Positions 45,345 through 55,443 of a stretch of DNA of 64,000 bases are shown piece by piece. The notes below the pieces were generated by a model that did not search any database, was not told the DNA's origin, and saw only the letters and a program-made list of their open reading frames with translations. Position 1 is the stretch's first letter. Every line of letters begins with the position of its first letter. The position numbers and the translations under genes are program-made. Source of the DNA: Flavobacterium magnum (GTDB taxonomy: Bacteria > Bacteroidota > Bacteroidia > Flavobacteriales > Flavobacteriaceae); the NCBI RefSeq assembly GCF_003055625.1, contig NZ_CP028811.1, forward strand, positions 310,001-374,000, written 5' to 3'.

Positions 45345-45794
45345 TTACGCCAGCAGTCTCTTAACGATTGAAGAAATCGTCTTACCTTCTGCTGTGCCGC
45401 CAAGTTGCGCGGTAGCCAGTCCCATGACCTTGCCCATCGACGCGATTCCCGAGGCACCGGTATCGGCTATAATTTTCGAGATGACCGCTTCCACTTCAGC
45501 TTCGCTCAACTGCGCCGGAAGGAACTTCTCAATCACGGCAACCTGCGCGAGTTCCGGCTCGGCAAGATCAGGACGGTTTTGTTCCGTGAAGATGCGTGCG
45601 CTCTCCTTGCGGGTTTTCACAAGGCGCTGCAGCAGCTTTATCTCTTCCTCCTCAGAAATATCTTCTTTGGAACCTGAAGCGGTCTGGGCGAGCAGCAATT
45701 CCGATTTGATGGAACGCAGCGACTCGAGCGCGACGGTATCTTTGGCTTTCATGGCGGTCTTGATCTCGTCCATGATTTTTGTTGATAAGCTCAT
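45345..45794 (-). CDS. GatB/YqeY domain protein
   Basis: A 149-residue helical protein of the GatB/YqeY family, the tRNA-interaction tail domain of the amidotransferase as a stand-alone protein. Motifs: L-R-S-I-K-S-E-L-L-L near 25, L-V-K-T-R-K-E-S-A near 58, F-L-P-A-Q-L-S-E near 90, and M-G-K-V-M-G-L near 118. Its role is unclear; the sequence is conserved. It lies beside ftsZ but has its own promoter (45937-45966) and a leader carrying a repeat element. A tRNA-Arg follows. Confidence 0.9.
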   Translation of the reverse strand: MSLSTKIMDEIKTAMKAKDTVALESLRSIKSELLLAQTASGSKEDISEEEEIKLLQRLVKTRKESARIFTEQNRPDLAEPELAQVAVIEKFLPAQLSEAEVEAVISKIIADTGASGIASMGKVMGLATAQLGGTAEGKTISSIVKRLLA

Positions 45795-45809
45795 AAAGTC
45801 ATTTTTAGT

Positions 45810-45923
45810 GGGGTCCGGCCTCCGGATGGCAATGGAAATCCTTTTTTGTTTTAAAAATGACGCCCGGTCAATCGGTACGACCCAACAAAAAAGATTGCAA
45901 TGTACAGCCGGGAATATGGCCCC
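45810..45923. repeat. Intergenic inverted-repeat element
   Basis: A 114-base element with ends GGGG (45810-45813) and CCCC (45920-45923). The inner arms AATCCTTTTTTGTT (45837-45850) and AACAAAAAAGATT (45884-45896) are complementary apart from one base, with about 33 bases between. It recalls an intergenic palindromic element spread in Flavobacterium genomes (memory only). It lies in the transcribed leader of yqeY. Confidence 0.6.
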
Positions 45924-45936
45924 AAATCTTGCTGTG

Positions 45937-45966
45937 CAAACTTAGACAAAATTACTGTAATGGCAA
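45937..45966 (-). promoter_or_regulatory. yqeY promoter
   Basis: On the minus strand, TTG (45964-45966), 19-nt spacer and TAAGTTTG (45937-45944). A second TAATTTTG lies at 45947-45954. The leader to ATG 45794 is about 140 nt and contains the repeat element. Confidence 0.55.
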
Positions 45967-45994
45967 AGGCGTGCCGTAATGGTTTTGCATAAAA

Positions 45995-46023
45995 AAACCC
46001 GAAAATCTGAGACTTCCGGGTTT
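45995..46023 (-). terminator. Terminator after ftsZ (end of dcw cluster)
   Basis: On the minus strand, AAACCCG and CGGGTTT pair (45995-46001 with 46017-46023), then a T-run. It closes the dcw transcript. Confidence 0.8.
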
Positions 46024-46041
46024 AAGATTGGTTTGAGTTAG

Positions 46042-47973
46042 TTAATCCACGTTGTCGTGAAGGAACGAGTTGTTTGACCGCAACTGTATATCGTCATTGC
46101 TGTCAGTTCCCAGCGAAGTGCGGGATTTATGGTTTGTCTCAGGCGTACCCGAGATGTCGATGCCGAGTCTTTTGTATGCCGGTTCCCTTTCCATTTCTTC
46201 CATACGCGAAGAATTGGTGTGGAACTTATAATTGAACTCCTTCAGTTTGCGCCTTCTTTCGTCAGCACGCAATTTATTGGCTTCCTCGAGAGACATTTCG
46301 GTTGGCGAAATGTTTTCGAAATGCAGGAACTCCGCTGACGGCTCAATCGTCTTTTTTGTGAATTGCAGTTCTGACGGCTCTTCAGCCACTTTGGCAACCG
46401 GTTTCGATTCGAGCAGCGAATTCTCGATCTCCATGTACTCTTCCAAGGAATAGCGCACGACGCCGGTTTCATTCAACTCGGTCATAGGCACCACCTGCAC
46501 AGGTTGGTTCACCTTGATGTCTTTGGTTTCCTCGGTCAGCTCGAAAAAAATGCGGGAATCTGCTTTTTCTACTACGGGCTCAGGTTTCGAAATGGGCAAA
46601 TCGAATGAGAAAGTGATCTGCTCTTCTTCCTTTGCCACGTGCTTTGGCTCCTGTACGGTCATTTCGCGGACCTCAGGGGTCGTAAAGAAGAAATCAGGCT
46701 CGGTTACCGCAGCTGGCGGGGACACGATTTCAAACGTCACGTCAAGATTCTTGATGAATTCGGTAGTAGGGACAAGCGTCACTTCAAAAACAGGCTCTTC
46801 GATTACGGGCTCTTCCACGACCTCTTCCATCAGGTCATGCACAATCCTTTCCTCGTTTGCCGGAGCGGATACTTCGGTAAATTCGAAAGAAGACACCACT
46901 TTCGGGGTCAGGTTGTGCGTAATCCGCTGCTCTTCTTCGAGTGCATGGATGATTTTCTTAGGTTCCGTATTGACGATTTCGTTTTGCTGTTCCACATTAA
47001 AACCCGTTGCGATAATGGTCACCGCAATCGAATCCTCAAGGCTTTCGTCCTCACCGACACCCATGATGATGTTGGCATTGAATCCGGCCTCGTGCTGGAT
47101 GTGGTCGTTGATCTCACCGATTTCATCAATCGTGATCTCGTTGGTGCCGGAAACGATAAGCAACAATACGTTTTTGGCGCCTGTAATCTTATTGTCATTT
47201 AAAAGCGGGGAGTCGAGCGCCGATACGATGGCGTCTTTGGCACGGTTCTCTCCGTTAGCCAATGCCGATCCCATAATCGCCGTACCGCTGTTTGACAGCA
47301 CGGTTTTGGCATCTTTTAAATCGATGTTTTGTGTGTAGTGGTGCGTGATGACTTCCGCGATGCCGCGCGATGCGGTGGCCAGTACCTCGTCAGCTTTGGA
47401 GAAACCCGCTTTGAAGCCGAGATTTCCGTACACTTCACGCAATTTATTATTGTTGATGACAATCAGCGAATCGACTTGCTTGCGCAGTCTTTCCACCCCG
47501 TTCAGGGCCTGGTCCTGACGCACTTTGCCTTCAAACTGGAAAGGGATGGTTACGATTCCCACGGTGAGGATGTCGCGCTCGCGGGCCAGTTGCGCAATCA
47601 CAGGTGCCGCACCGGTTCCGGTTCCTCCGCCCATACCGGCGGTAATGAATACCATTTTGGTGTTTACGTCAAGCATTTTCTCAATATCGGAAATGCTCTC
47701 AATGGCCGATTGCTGTCCTACTTCAGGATTTGCACCGGCGCCGAGGCCTTCGGTGAGGTTTACCCCCAATTGGATTTTGTTTGGCACGGGACTGTTCTGT
47801 AATGCCTGGGAATCGGTGTTGCAGACGATAAAGTCTACACCTTTTATTCCCTGCCTGAACATGTGGTTGATGGCATTGCTTCCACCTCCGCCCACGCCGA
47901 TCACTTTAATTACATTTGATTGATTCTTAGGCAAATCAAATGAAATACTTCCAAAATCTGAGTTGCTTGTCAT
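46042..47973 (-). CDS. ftsZ: Cell division protein FtsZ
   Basis: A 643-residue tubulin homologue that builds the Z-ring. The GTPase core (about 15-320) carries G-V-G-G-G-G-S-N-A-I, the tubulin signature G-G-G-T-G-T-G at 115-121 and the T7 loop (G-F-K-A-G-F-S-K-A-D) near 210. The C-terminal half is a long acidic linker of some 280 residues rich in Glu, Val and Pro. It is last of the dcw genes here, after ftsA, and is followed by a terminator. Confidence 0.97.
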   Translation of the reverse strand: MTSNSDFGSISFDLPKNQSNVIKVIGVGGGGSNAINHMFRQGIKGVDFIVCNTDSQALQNSPVPNKIQLGVNLTEGLGAGANPEVGQQSAIESISDIEKMLDVNTKMVFITAGMGGGTGTGAAPVIAQLARERDILTVGIVTIPFQFEGKVRQDQALNGVERLRKQVDSLIVINNNKLREVYGNLGFKAGFSKADEVLATASRGIAEVITHHYTQNIDLKDAKTVLSNSGTAIMGSALANGENRAKDAIVSALDSPLLNDNKITGAKNVLLLIVSGTNEITIDEIGEINDHIQHEAGFNANIIMGVGEDESLEDSIAVTIIATGFNVEQQNEIVNTEPKKIIHALEEEQRITHNLTPKVVSSFEFTEVSAPANEERIVHDLMEEVVEEPVIEEPVFEVTLVPTTEFIKNLDVTFEIVSPPAAVTEPDFFFTTPEVREMTVQEPKHVAKEEEQITFSFDLPISKPEPVVEKADSRIFFELTEETKDIKVNQPVQVVPMTELNETGVVRYSLEEYMEIENSLLESKPVAKVAEEPSELQFTKKTIEPSAEFLHFENISPTEMSLEEANKLRADERRRKLKEFNYKFHTNSSRMEEMEREPAYKRLGIDISGTPETNHKSRTSLGTDSNDDIQLRSNNSFLHDNVD

Positions 47974-48052
47974 ATTCTTTTGGTTTTTATATTCTCTGGT
48001 CTTTCTTTTTTGCTTCTCTCCCGCCGTTTGCGAATTTCAAATTACACTGAAT

Positions 48053-49450
48053 TTATTCAGCGTTGTCTAAGAAATCCCTGATTTTATCAACATACTTATC
48101 AAAAAAAGATTTCCTGATTTTGTTCTCGGTAGACTCCTGCACCCTGGCCGTTTTAGGGGCCACATCAGCAAACACCACTTCTTTAACTTCTTCTGGTTCA
48201 GGCATCGTTTTTACAGGCTCGGGCTCGATATGCCGCTGTATCGGCTTTACTTCCTCAACCACTTTCTCCACGGGCACCGCACTTCGCGTGTTGTTCTGGA
48301 TGCTGTTCATGACCAACCCGACCGCCGTGGCGTATAACGGACTGGAGATTTCCTCATCAGAATTGCCCGCAAGATGCTCGTTCGGGTAACCGATACGCGT
48401 GTCCATCCCTGTGATGTATTCTACGAGCTGCTTGATGTGCTGCAGCTGTGCGCCGCCACCGGTCAGGACGATTCCCGCGATGAGTTTCTTGCGTGGGTCT
48501 TCATGTCCGTAGGCCTTGATCTCAGAGAATACCTGCTCAATAATCTCAACGACGCGCGCGTGGATGATTTTTGAAAGGTTTTTCAGTGAAATCTCCTTCG
48601 GCTCCCTGCCGCGTAAGCCGGGAATAGAAACGATTTCATTGTCTTTATTTTCACCGGGCCATGCTGACCCGAACTTCACCTTGAGCAACTCGGCCTGCTT
48701 TTCGATAATAGAACAGCCTTCTTTGATGTCATCGGTAATCACGTTGCCGCCAAAAGGGATGACCGCAGTATGACGGATGATTCCATCCTTAAAAATTGCT
48801 AAATCAGTCGTTCCACCTCCGATATCGATCAGGGCCACCCCAGCTTCTTTCTCCTCCTGCGAGAGCACGGCGTCTGCGGATGCCAAGGGCTCCAGTGTCA
48901 GGCCGGACAATTCGATTCCGGAACTCTGGATGCAACGGCCCACATTACGGATCGAAGAGGCCTGGCCTACAACAACGTGGAAGCTCGATTCCAGCCTTCC
49001 GCCATACATTCCGATGGGCTCCTTGATTTCCGATTGCCCGTCAATCTTGAATTCCTGCGGCAGGACGTGGATGATCTCCTCGCCCGGCAGCATCGCCAGT
49101 TTGTGCACCTGATTGATTAACAGGTCGATGTCCTTGTCACCGATTACTTCTTCCGGATTGCTCCTCGAGATGTAATCGCTGTGCTGGATGCTCCGGATGT
49201 GTTGTCCGGCAATCCCGACGACCACGTCCCTGATGCTGTAACCCGAATTGTTTTCGGCTTCAGCCACGGCAAGCTGGATCGACTGGATGGTCTGGGTGAT
49301 GTTGTTTACCACGCCACGCGCCACTCCAAGGCTTTTGGATTTTCCGACACCGAGGATTTCGAGTTTTCCGTACTCGTTTTTCCTGCCAATCATCGCGACA
49401 ATCTTGGTTGTCCCGATATCTAAACCAACGGCGATATTCTCTTTTTCCAT
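48053..49450 (-). CDS. ftsA: Cell division protein FtsA
   Basis: A 465-residue actin-like protein that anchors FtsZ to the membrane. It has the phosphate-1 loop G-L-D-I-G-T-T-K-I, the 1C domain, and phosphate-2 L-I-D-I-G-G-G-T-T-D-L. Near 340 is G-G-A-Q-L-Q-H. The C-terminus includes a Pro/Glu-rich spacer and the amphipathic end S-F-F-D-K-Y-V-D-K-I-R-D-F-L that fits a membrane-targeting helix. It lies 79 nt upstream of ftsZ. Confidence 0.96.
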   Translation of the reverse strand: MEKENIAVGLDIGTTKIVAMIGRKNEYGKLEILGVGKSKSLGVARGVVNNITQTIQSIQLAVAEAENNSGYSIRDVVVGIAGQHIRSIQHSDYISRSNPEEVIGDKDIDLLINQVHKLAMLPGEEIIHVLPQEFKIDGQSEIKEPIGMYGGRLESSFHVVVGQASSIRNVGRCIQSSGIELSGLTLEPLASADAVLSQEEKEAGVALIDIGGGTTDLAIFKDGIIRHTAVIPFGGNVITDDIKEGCSIIEKQAELLKVKFGSAWPGENKDNEIVSIPGLRGREPKEISLKNLSKIIHARVVEIIEQVFSEIKAYGHEDPRKKLIAGIVLTGGGAQLQHIKQLVEYITGMDTRIGYPNEHLAGNSDEEISSPLYATAVGLVMNSIQNNTRSAVPVEKVVEEVKPIQRHIEPEPVKTMPEPEEVKEVVFADVAPKTARVQESTENKIRKSFFDKYVDKIRDFLDNAE

Positions 49451-49456
49451 AATCTG

Positions 49457-50191
49457 TTATTTAGTGCACACTACCTGTTGCGTAAACTTAAGGTTGATGA
49501 ACCTGTATTTATTTAGTAAACTGTCCTTTATCGCTTTTTGAAAGAAAGCCTTGTAATTGCTGAATTTCCGTTGCGCATTGACGGGCTTCCCGAAATCAAT
49601 GCGGTAATCGAAATTCCTGTTCGACATCAGCAGGCCGCCATTAGGCAAAACCTCAATCCCGATGATGTTCTTTTTCAAAAAATCATCGTTATGGATCAGT
49701 CGAAAAACTTTGCACAGGTCTTTGCTGTTGCTTTCGTTTACCACACCCGAAACAAGCGGAACCCTCGCAGCATGGATCGTAGACAGCGGCATCTTATTTC
49801 CTTGATTGTCAAGATAAAAAGAATCCGTTTCGCCGACCACCCTTGCAATAGGGGTCTTTTGTTCCACAACAGCCTTCAGGACACCGTCAATGCTCACAAA
49901 AACCTCCGACTTTTCAATCATTTCATTGGCATTTATGGCATTTTCCAGCTTACCCAAATCTAGATTTTCTTTACGTATGGTTTGCGCGGACGTTTTATTT
50001 TCTATTAACAATTTATTAACCATCTCGCGGGTAATGAAAAGATTGTCAGCCGCTGCAAACTCAACGACAGACGTCTTTAACCTGCGTCCCTCATTCCTTT
50101 TGAGTGTAAATGAATACAATGCCGCCAGCCCCACGCAAATCAGCGCCAGTCGCACGTTAATCCAGATGTTTTTCCAGTTAAGCTTTTTCAT
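49457..50191 (-). CDS. ftsQ: Cell division protein FtsQ
   Basis: A 244-residue single-pass membrane protein with a helix at about 10-28 (R-L-A-L-I-C-V-G-L-A-A-L-Y) and a periplasmic POTRA-like domain (F-I-T-R-E-M-V-N-K, K-S-E-V-F-V-S-I-D-G-V-L-K-A-V-V-E-Q-K-T-P-I-A-R-V). FtsQ scaffolds the divisome with FtsL and its partners. It overlaps the murC end by 14 nt and precedes ftsA by 6 nt, the classical order. Confidence 0.92.
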   Translation of the reverse strand: MKKLNWKNIWINVRLALICVGLAALYSFTLKRNEGRRLKTSVVEFAAADNLFITREMVNKLLIENKTSAQTIRKENLDLGKLENAINANEMIEKSEVFVSIDGVLKAVVEQKTPIARVVGETDSFYLDNQGNKMPLSTIHAARVPLVSGVVNESNSKDLCKVFRLIHNDDFLKKNIIGIEVLPNGGLLMSNRNFDYRIDFGKPVNAQRKFSNYKAFFQKAIKDSLLNKYRFINLKFTQQVVCTK

Positions 50192-51527
50192 GCAATGCCA
50201 TTTTTATGGATTCGACCATTTCACCGATGTCGCCCGCGCCTATGGTCACGATGACCTCCGCGCCGGACGCCAGGATCTCTGGGATGAGCTCGTCCTTTGA
50301 TACCAATTTACTTTCGGGATTGCTCATTCTTGACAACAGCCAACCGGAATTCACGCCTTCCATCGGAAGTTCCCGTGCCGGATAAATGTCCAACAGGATG
50401 ACCTGCCCGAATCTGGAAAGGCTTTCGGCAAATCCGTCGATGAAATCTTTTGTCCGGCTGAACAGGTGCGGCTGAAATACGGCAAGGACTTTTTTGCCCG
50501 GGTACAGTTCCGAAACCGCCTGGAACACGGCGTCGATTTCAGTAGGATGGTGCGCATAATCATCAATGTACACGAGCCGATCCGTTTTAATCTGGTATGA
50601 AAACCGCCTTTTGACGCCACGGAATGAGGATAATGCTTTGACAATGGACACGGTTGGGGTACCGAATTTCCTGGCCATTGCCAAAGCCATTACCGCATTC
50701 ATCAGGTTGTGCCGTCCGGGCAAGCCGAACGCTATATTTTCTATGGTTTCCGAGGGCGTCTGCACGTCAAAAATGTAGCTGCTGTTTTCTATCCGGATGT
50801 TGTAGGCCTTGTAATCGGATTCGGAGTCGATGGCCACAGACATTCCGTTAAGAGGCAGGCCTTTAGCAATAAACAGGTTTTCTCTTCCACTTATTTTTTC
50901 CGAAAATTCCGTAAACGACGCTTCAATGGCTGAACTGTCCCCGTAAATGTCGAGATGGTCCGCATCCATCGAAGTGATGCAGGCCAGATCAGGATGCAGG
51001 TGAAGGAACGACCGGTCAAACTCGTCTGCTTCTACGACGGTAACGGTTTTGCCATTGCCGATCAGATTGGAATTGTAATTCTCGACGATACCGCCGAGGA
51101 ACGAGGTCACGTCAGCACCGCTTTCGTACAGTATATGCCCCAGGATACTCGATGTCGTGGTCTTACCATGGGTCCCGGCAACGGCAAAACAAAAGGTGTC
51201 TTTGGTGATGATGCCTAAAACTTCGGCACGCTTTTTTACATGATAGCCTTTTTCAAGGAAGTAGTTCCATTCAGAATGTGACGCCGGAACTGCAGGTGTA
51301 ATCACCACAAGCGTATTTTCGGCATTAAAATCTTCCGGAATGCGGCTGATGTCATCATCAAAATGGATGCTGATGCCGCTCTCGATCAACTCGCCGGTTA
51401 ACGTAGACGGTGTCTTATCGTAGCCCTGCACGTTTTTCCCCAAGGTCTGGAAATAGCGCGCCAACGCGCTCATGCCGATACCGCCGATGCCTATAAAATA
51501 CACGTTATGTATCTGGTTCAGGTTCAT
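50178..51527 (-). CDS. murC: UDP-N-acetylmuramate-L-alanine ligase
   Basis: A 449-residue Mur ligase that adds L-Ala to UDP-MurNAc. The N-terminal nucleotide site is [10 protein letters not shown], the ATP loop A-G-T-H-G-K-T-T-T near 115, and the N-terminal UDP-binding stretch leads to V-E-A-D-E-F-D-R-S. Its start overlaps the murG stop by four bases (ATGA), and its end overlaps ftsQ. Length is normal for MurC. Confidence 0.95.
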   Translation of the reverse strand: MNLNQIHNVYFIGIGGIGMSALARYFQTLGKNVQGYDKTPSTLTGELIESGISIHFDDDISRIPEDFNAENTLVVITPAVPASHSEWNYFLEKGYHVKKRAEVLGIITKDTFCFAVAGTHGKTTTSSILGHILYESGADVTSFLGGIVENYNSNLIGNGKTVTVVEADEFDRSFLHLHPDLACITSMDADHLDIYGDSSAIEASFTEFSEKISGRENLFIAKGLPLNGMSVAIDSESDYKAYNIRIENSSYIFDVQTPSETIENIAFGLPGRHNLMNAVMALAMARKFGTPTVSIVKALSSFRGVKRRFSYQIKTDRLVYIDDYAHHPTEIDAVFQAVSELYPGKKVLAVFQPHLFSRTKDFIDGFAESLSRFGQVILLDIYPARELPMEGVNSGWLLSRMSNPESKLVSKDELIPEILASGAEVIVTIGAGDIGEMVESIKMALHEKA

Positions 51528-52651
51528 GAGGGATTGTTGCTGAGCGACTGCATGGCAGAGGCCGGGATTAGCTTAATAATTTCGTTTACTATATCTTTTG
51601 TGGCATTTACTTTAGCCAGTTTTTTAATTTTTTCCGACAATACTGACTGCTTGTTTTCGTCCGACAAAAGGCTGTTAAACAGGTTGGTGAACTGCGTATC
51701 AAGTTCGGCTTCACGAATCATCAGCGCAGCCTCCTGATCAACGATGGACCTGGCGTTTTTCGTCTGATGGTCTTCTGCGACATTGGGCGACGGGATGAAA
51801 ATCACCGGCTTGCCGACAATGCACAACTCTGAAACCGATGACGCGCCTGAACGCGAAATCACGACATCTGCGGCAGCATAAACCAGATCCATCCGGTCGA
51901 TGAACGCCATTACCTGCACATCGTCCTTTTCGCCGAAATGCCTGTACTGCTCATAGTAAAACTTACCGCATTGCCAGATTACCTGAACGTTTTGCGATGC
52001 AAAATTGAGCAGTTCCTTTGCGATTAATTGATTGATTCGTGCCGACCCAAGGCTGCCGCCAAGAACGAGGATCGTTTTCTTATCCGGCGACAGGTTGAAA
52101 TGCCGGATGGCTTCCTCACGCAATCCGTCAATGCCTAAAAGGTCCTGACGTACCGGATTTCCGGTAAATATGATTTTGTCTTTGGGAAAGAAGCGTTCCA
52201 GATTTTCATAGGCCACACAAATCTTATTGGCTTTGGCGCTCAGCCACCTGTTGGTAATTCCCGGAAACGAATTCTGTTCCTGAATGACGGTAGGGATTTT
52301 AGCGATTCCCGCAACCCTCAACAATGGACCGCTTGCAAAACCGCCTGTTCCTATGACGACGTCCGGTTTGAAATCCTTAATTATTGTCCGTGATTTTAAA
52401 AGGCTGTCAATTAATTTTAACGGAAAAAGGGAATTGTCGAGCGTCAGCCTGCGCTGGATCCCTGCGATCCAAAGTCCTTTGATCGGATAACCCGCCTGCG
52501 GGACCTTCTGCATTTCCATTTTGTCCTTCGCACCTACAAACAGGATTTCACAATCGGGGAAACGCTGCCTCAATTCATTGGCAATGGCGATGGCCGGATA
52601 AATGTGTCCGCCAGTGCCGCCGCCGCTTAATATGAATTTGAGTTGTCTCAT
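51524..52651 (-). CDS. murG: UDP-N-acetylglucosamine-N-acetylmuramyl-(pentapeptide) pyrophosphoryl-undecaprenol N-acetylglucosamine transferase
   Basis: A 375-residue GT-B glycosyltransferase that converts lipid I to lipid II at the cytoplasmic face. The N-terminal [10 protein letters not shown] motif, G-T-G-G-F-A-S-G-P near 105, L-V-L-G-G-S-L-G-S near 195, and [11 protein letters not shown] near 268 are as expected. It lies between ftsW and murC with a one-base gap to the former and a four-base overlap to the latter. Confidence 0.95.
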   Translation of the reverse strand: MRQLKFILSGGGTGGHIYPAIAIANELRQRFPDCEILFVGAKDKMEMQKVPQAGYPIKGLWIAGIQRRLTLDNSLFPLKLIDSLLKSRTIIKDFKPDVVIGTGGFASGPLLRVAGIAKIPTVIQEQNSFPGITNRWLSAKANKICVAYENLERFFPKDKIIFTGNPVRQDLLGIDGLREEAIRHFNLSPDKKTILVLGGSLGSARINQLIAKELLNFASQNVQVIWQCGKFYYEQYRHFGEKDDVQVMAFIDRMDLVYAAADVVISRSGASSVSELCIVGKPVIFIPSPNVAEDHQTKNARSIVDQEAALMIREAELDTQFTNLFNSLLSDENKQSVLSEKIKKLAKVNATKDIVNEIIKLIPASAMQSLSNNPS

Positions 52652-52652
52652 G

Positions 52653-54005
52653 TTATTTTTGCATCACGGGTTTCATCGGGAGGGCCGAATCGGTGATGGA
52701 ATAATCGTTCTCGTCAAATGCCGCGTGATTTTCAGGAAGATTGTCCTCCTCTTCATCGTCTTCCTGCAATTGCCTGTCGATGAGTTTTTGCAACGCGATG
52801 TTGCGGCGTTCCTTTTCCTGCTGTTCCTCAGCGATCTCTTCTTCTTTCTTGGTGACGCTGATGATGATGCCGATAGCGATACAGGTCATCCAGATTGAAC
52901 TTCCGCCGCTACTTACCAACGGTAAAGTCTGCCCGGTTACGGGAAGCAATTGCACTGCAACACCCATGTTGATCAATGCCTGGAAAATAATCGGGAACCC
53001 GAGCCCTACGACGAGGAATTTCCCGAAGGGCGTATTGGCTTTGTGCGCGGCAACGATAAACCGGAAAAACAGCAGAAGATATAATGCGAGCACGCCCAGA
53101 CCTCCTATAAGTCCGTATTCTTCGACGATAATCGCGAAGATAAAATCCGAAGAGGACTGCGGAAGGAAATTCTTCTGCACACTCTTCCCCGGGCCCAGCC
53201 CATAGAAACCACCCGTAGCGATGGCGGTTTTGGCTTTTTCGATCTGGTAATCGTCGTCAGAGACTTCGTATTGCGATTTGTCCTTTTCCTTAAAGAAAGT
53301 ACCCACACGGTTTTCCCAGGTTTTCACCCTGGCAAAGATTTTGGGCGTATTGTCCGGATTGGTTTTTTCGGCTACTTTGGCGACGATGATGAACAACGCA
53401 AACATGGCCACGCCGATTCCAACGACCGACACGATGTATTTCATCGGATAATTTCCAATGAACGTGAGCATCAGCACCATTGAAAAAATCAGCGCTGCTG
53501 TGGAAAAGTTATTCGGCAGGATCAATGCCAGCGTAAACCCGACGGGCAGCCACAAATCGATTAATGACGATTTGAAGGTGATTTCCTCATTCTGCATTTT
53601 GGACAAATACCGGGCGACGAAAATCATCAGGACAATAAAAGCCAGTGCCGAGGTCTGGAATGAAATCCCGACAAACGGCACCTGTATCCAGCGTGTGGCA
53701 CTGCCCTGCTCGACACCAAAGAATAAGGTATAGGCGAGCAACGCCCAGACCAACGGAAGCAAAATCCGGGAAATACCCCTGAAATAATGATATGGCACCT
53801 TCTGGACATTGTACAGGATAAAGAACCCGAAAAGGATGTGTATGGCATGTTTCAGCAAATAACCCAAAGTGTTGCCTGACCCGTGGTTCATGTAGGCCAG
53901 GTTGCTGCTCGCACTAAACACCGGCATAAAAGAAAATAACGCGAGCAGGGCCACGAATGACCAGATGCCTTTGTCTCCTTTTAAGCTGTTGATTAGTTTG
54001 AACAT
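52653..54005 (-). CDS. ftsW: FtsW/RodA/SpoVE glycosyltransferase
   Basis: A 450-residue SEDS protein with about ten membrane helices, the peptidoglycan polymerase partner of FtsI. Motifs include the periplasmic S-A-T-R-W-I-Q-V-P, the [19 protein letters not shown] segment, the [10 protein letters not shown] loop and [17 protein letters not shown]. The last 60 residues are an acidic cytoplasmic extension (Q-E-K-E-R-R, E-D-D-E-E-E-D). A 103-nt gap separates it from murD; the murG start follows one base later. Confidence 0.95.
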   Translation of the reverse strand: MFKLINSLKGDKGIWSFVALLALFSFMPVFSASSNLAYMNHGSGNTLGYLLKHAIHILFGFFILYNVQKVPYHYFRGISRILLPLVWALLAYTLFFGVEQGSATRWIQVPFVGISFQTSALAFIVLMIFVARYLSKMQNEEITFKSSLIDLWLPVGFTLALILPNNFSTAALIFSMVLMLTFIGNYPMKYIVSVVGIGVAMFALFIIVAKVAEKTNPDNTPKIFARVKTWENRVGTFFKEKDKSQYEVSDDDYQIEKAKTAIATGGFYGLGPGKSVQKNFLPQSSSDFIFAIIVEEYGLIGGLGVLALYLLLFFRFIVAAHKANTPFGKFLVVGLGFPIIFQALINMGVAVQLLPVTGQTLPLVSSGGSSIWMTCIAIGIIISVTKKEEEIAEEQQEKERRNIALQKLIDRQLQEDDEEEDNLPENHAAFDENDYSITDSALPMKPVMQK

Positions 54006-54108
54006 TTCATTGCATTTGCGCTGTCAGCGTTTCGCGTCGAGCTATGATTACTTCAGTTATTATGTCTCGCATACAAGCTAACGGCTCATGGCCGAAAGCC
54101 GGTCGCAG

Positions 54109-55443
54109 TTACAAATTCTGCACGGCTTGTTTGAACTGTCTTCCACGGTCTTCATAATTGTCGAAGAGGTCAAAACTGGCGCAGGCCGGTGACAGCAATA
54201 CGGCGTCGCCTTTTTCAGCGAGGCGCTGTGAGGTACGCACGGCATCCACCATCGAATCGACTTCAACCATCATGTCGACAACATTTCCGAAAGCATCGAT
54301 GATTTTCTTATTATCGACGCCAAGGCAGACAATCGCTTTGACTTTTTCACGCACGAGCGGCATCAATTCGGCATAATCGTTCCCTTTGTCAACACCTCCG
54401 ACAATCCACACCGTAGGCATGGTCATGCTGTCGAGCGCAAAAAATGTCGCATTTACGTTTGTGGCTTTTGAATCGTTGATGTATTGAACATTCTGGATCT
54501 TAAGCACCTTTTCAAGGCGGTGTTCGACACCCTGGAAATTGGACAGGCTTTCCCTGATGGTTTCCTTGCGGATTTTCATCAGTTGGGCCACTGAGGCCGC
54601 TGCCATCGCATTTTTAAGGTTGTGTTTGCCTTCGAGTGCGAGGTAGTTCGTGTCCATTGTAAATTCTTCTTTCTTGATGTTGATTTTCATTGTCTTGTCG
54701 TTTAGGGATGCTCCGTTTGTTATTGGCTTTGAAATTGAAAAAGGTATTTTCACTGCTTTGATTGTATTTTTTGAAAACCATCCGGAGATGGCCTCGTCGT
54801 CGTCGTCGTAAATCAGGAAATCGCTTTCCTGTTGGTTCATCGTGATCCTGAATTTGGAACTGATGTAATCGTCATAATTGTAATTGTACCGATCGAGATG
54901 GTCCGGACTGATGTTTGTAATCACGGCAATGTGGGGGCTGAAACTGATGATGCCGTCCAATTGGAAACTGCTCAGTTCAAGCACATACACATCAAACTGG
55001 TTCTCGGCCACCTGCCATGCAAAGCTTTTCCCGATATTGCCTCCGAGTCCGACATTCAGTCCGCCCGACTTGAGCAGATGATGGGTGAGCATCGTCGTGG
55101 TCGTTTTGCCGTTACTGCCCGTGATCCCTATGATCGTGGCATCAGTAAAGGGGGCCGCAAACTCAATTTCGGAAATGACCGGAACACCTTTCTCGACGAG
55201 CTTCTTCACTATAGGTGCCTTTTCAGGGATGCCGGGGCTTTTCATCACCACATCGGCATTGAGGACGAGTGCCTCGGTGTGCTTTTCATCTTCCCATGCA
55301 ATCTCATTAATCGTAAGAACTTCCTTATAATTTTCCTTAATCTTTCCAAAATCGGATACAAAAACATCGTATCCTTTTTTTCTGCCCAAAATGGCAGTAC
55401 CTACACCGCTTTCGCCTCCACCCAGGATTACCAGTCTTTTCAT
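54109..55443 (-). CDS. murD: UDP-N-acetylmuramoylalanine-D-glutamate ligase
   Basis: A 444-residue Mur ligase adding D-Glu. It starts with L-V-I-L-G-G-G-E-S-G-V-G and has the ATP loop G-I-T-G-S-N-G-K-T-T-T-T near 108, I-S-P-D-H-L-D-R-Y near 180, and Y-I-N-D-S-K-A-T-N near 318. It begins directly after the mraY stop. Length is normal. Confidence 0.95.
   Translation of the reverse strand: MKRLVILGGGESGVGTAILGRKKGYDVFVSDFGKIKENYKEVLTINEIAWEDEKHTEALVLNADVVMKSPGIPEKAPIVKKLVEKGVPVISEIEFAAPFTDATIIGITGSNGKTTTTMLTHHLLKSGGLNVGLGGNIGKSFAWQVAENQFDVYVLELSSFQLDGIISFSPHIAVITNISPDHLDRYNYNYDDYISSKFRITMNQQESDFLIYDDDDEAISGWFSKNTIKAVKIPFSISKPITNGASLNDKTMKINIKKEEFTMDTNYLALEGKHNLKNAMAAASVAQLMKIRKETIRESLSNFQGVEHRLEKVLKIQNVQYINDSKATNVNATFFALDSMTMPTVWIVGGVDKGNDYAELMPLVREKVKAIVCLGVDNKKIIDAFGNVVDMMVEVDSMVDAVRTSQRLAEKGDAVLLSPACASFDLFDNYEDRGRQFKQAVQNL

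Noticed and set aside
45199..45945. 248-codon plus-strand frame across tRNA-Arg and yqeY
   Set aside because: Runs antisense through a tRNA and a conserved gene; no coding features.
46514..47338. 274-codon open frame opposite ftsZ
   Set aside because: Ser/Thr-rich shadow product of the ftsZ linker codons; no signal or homology pattern.
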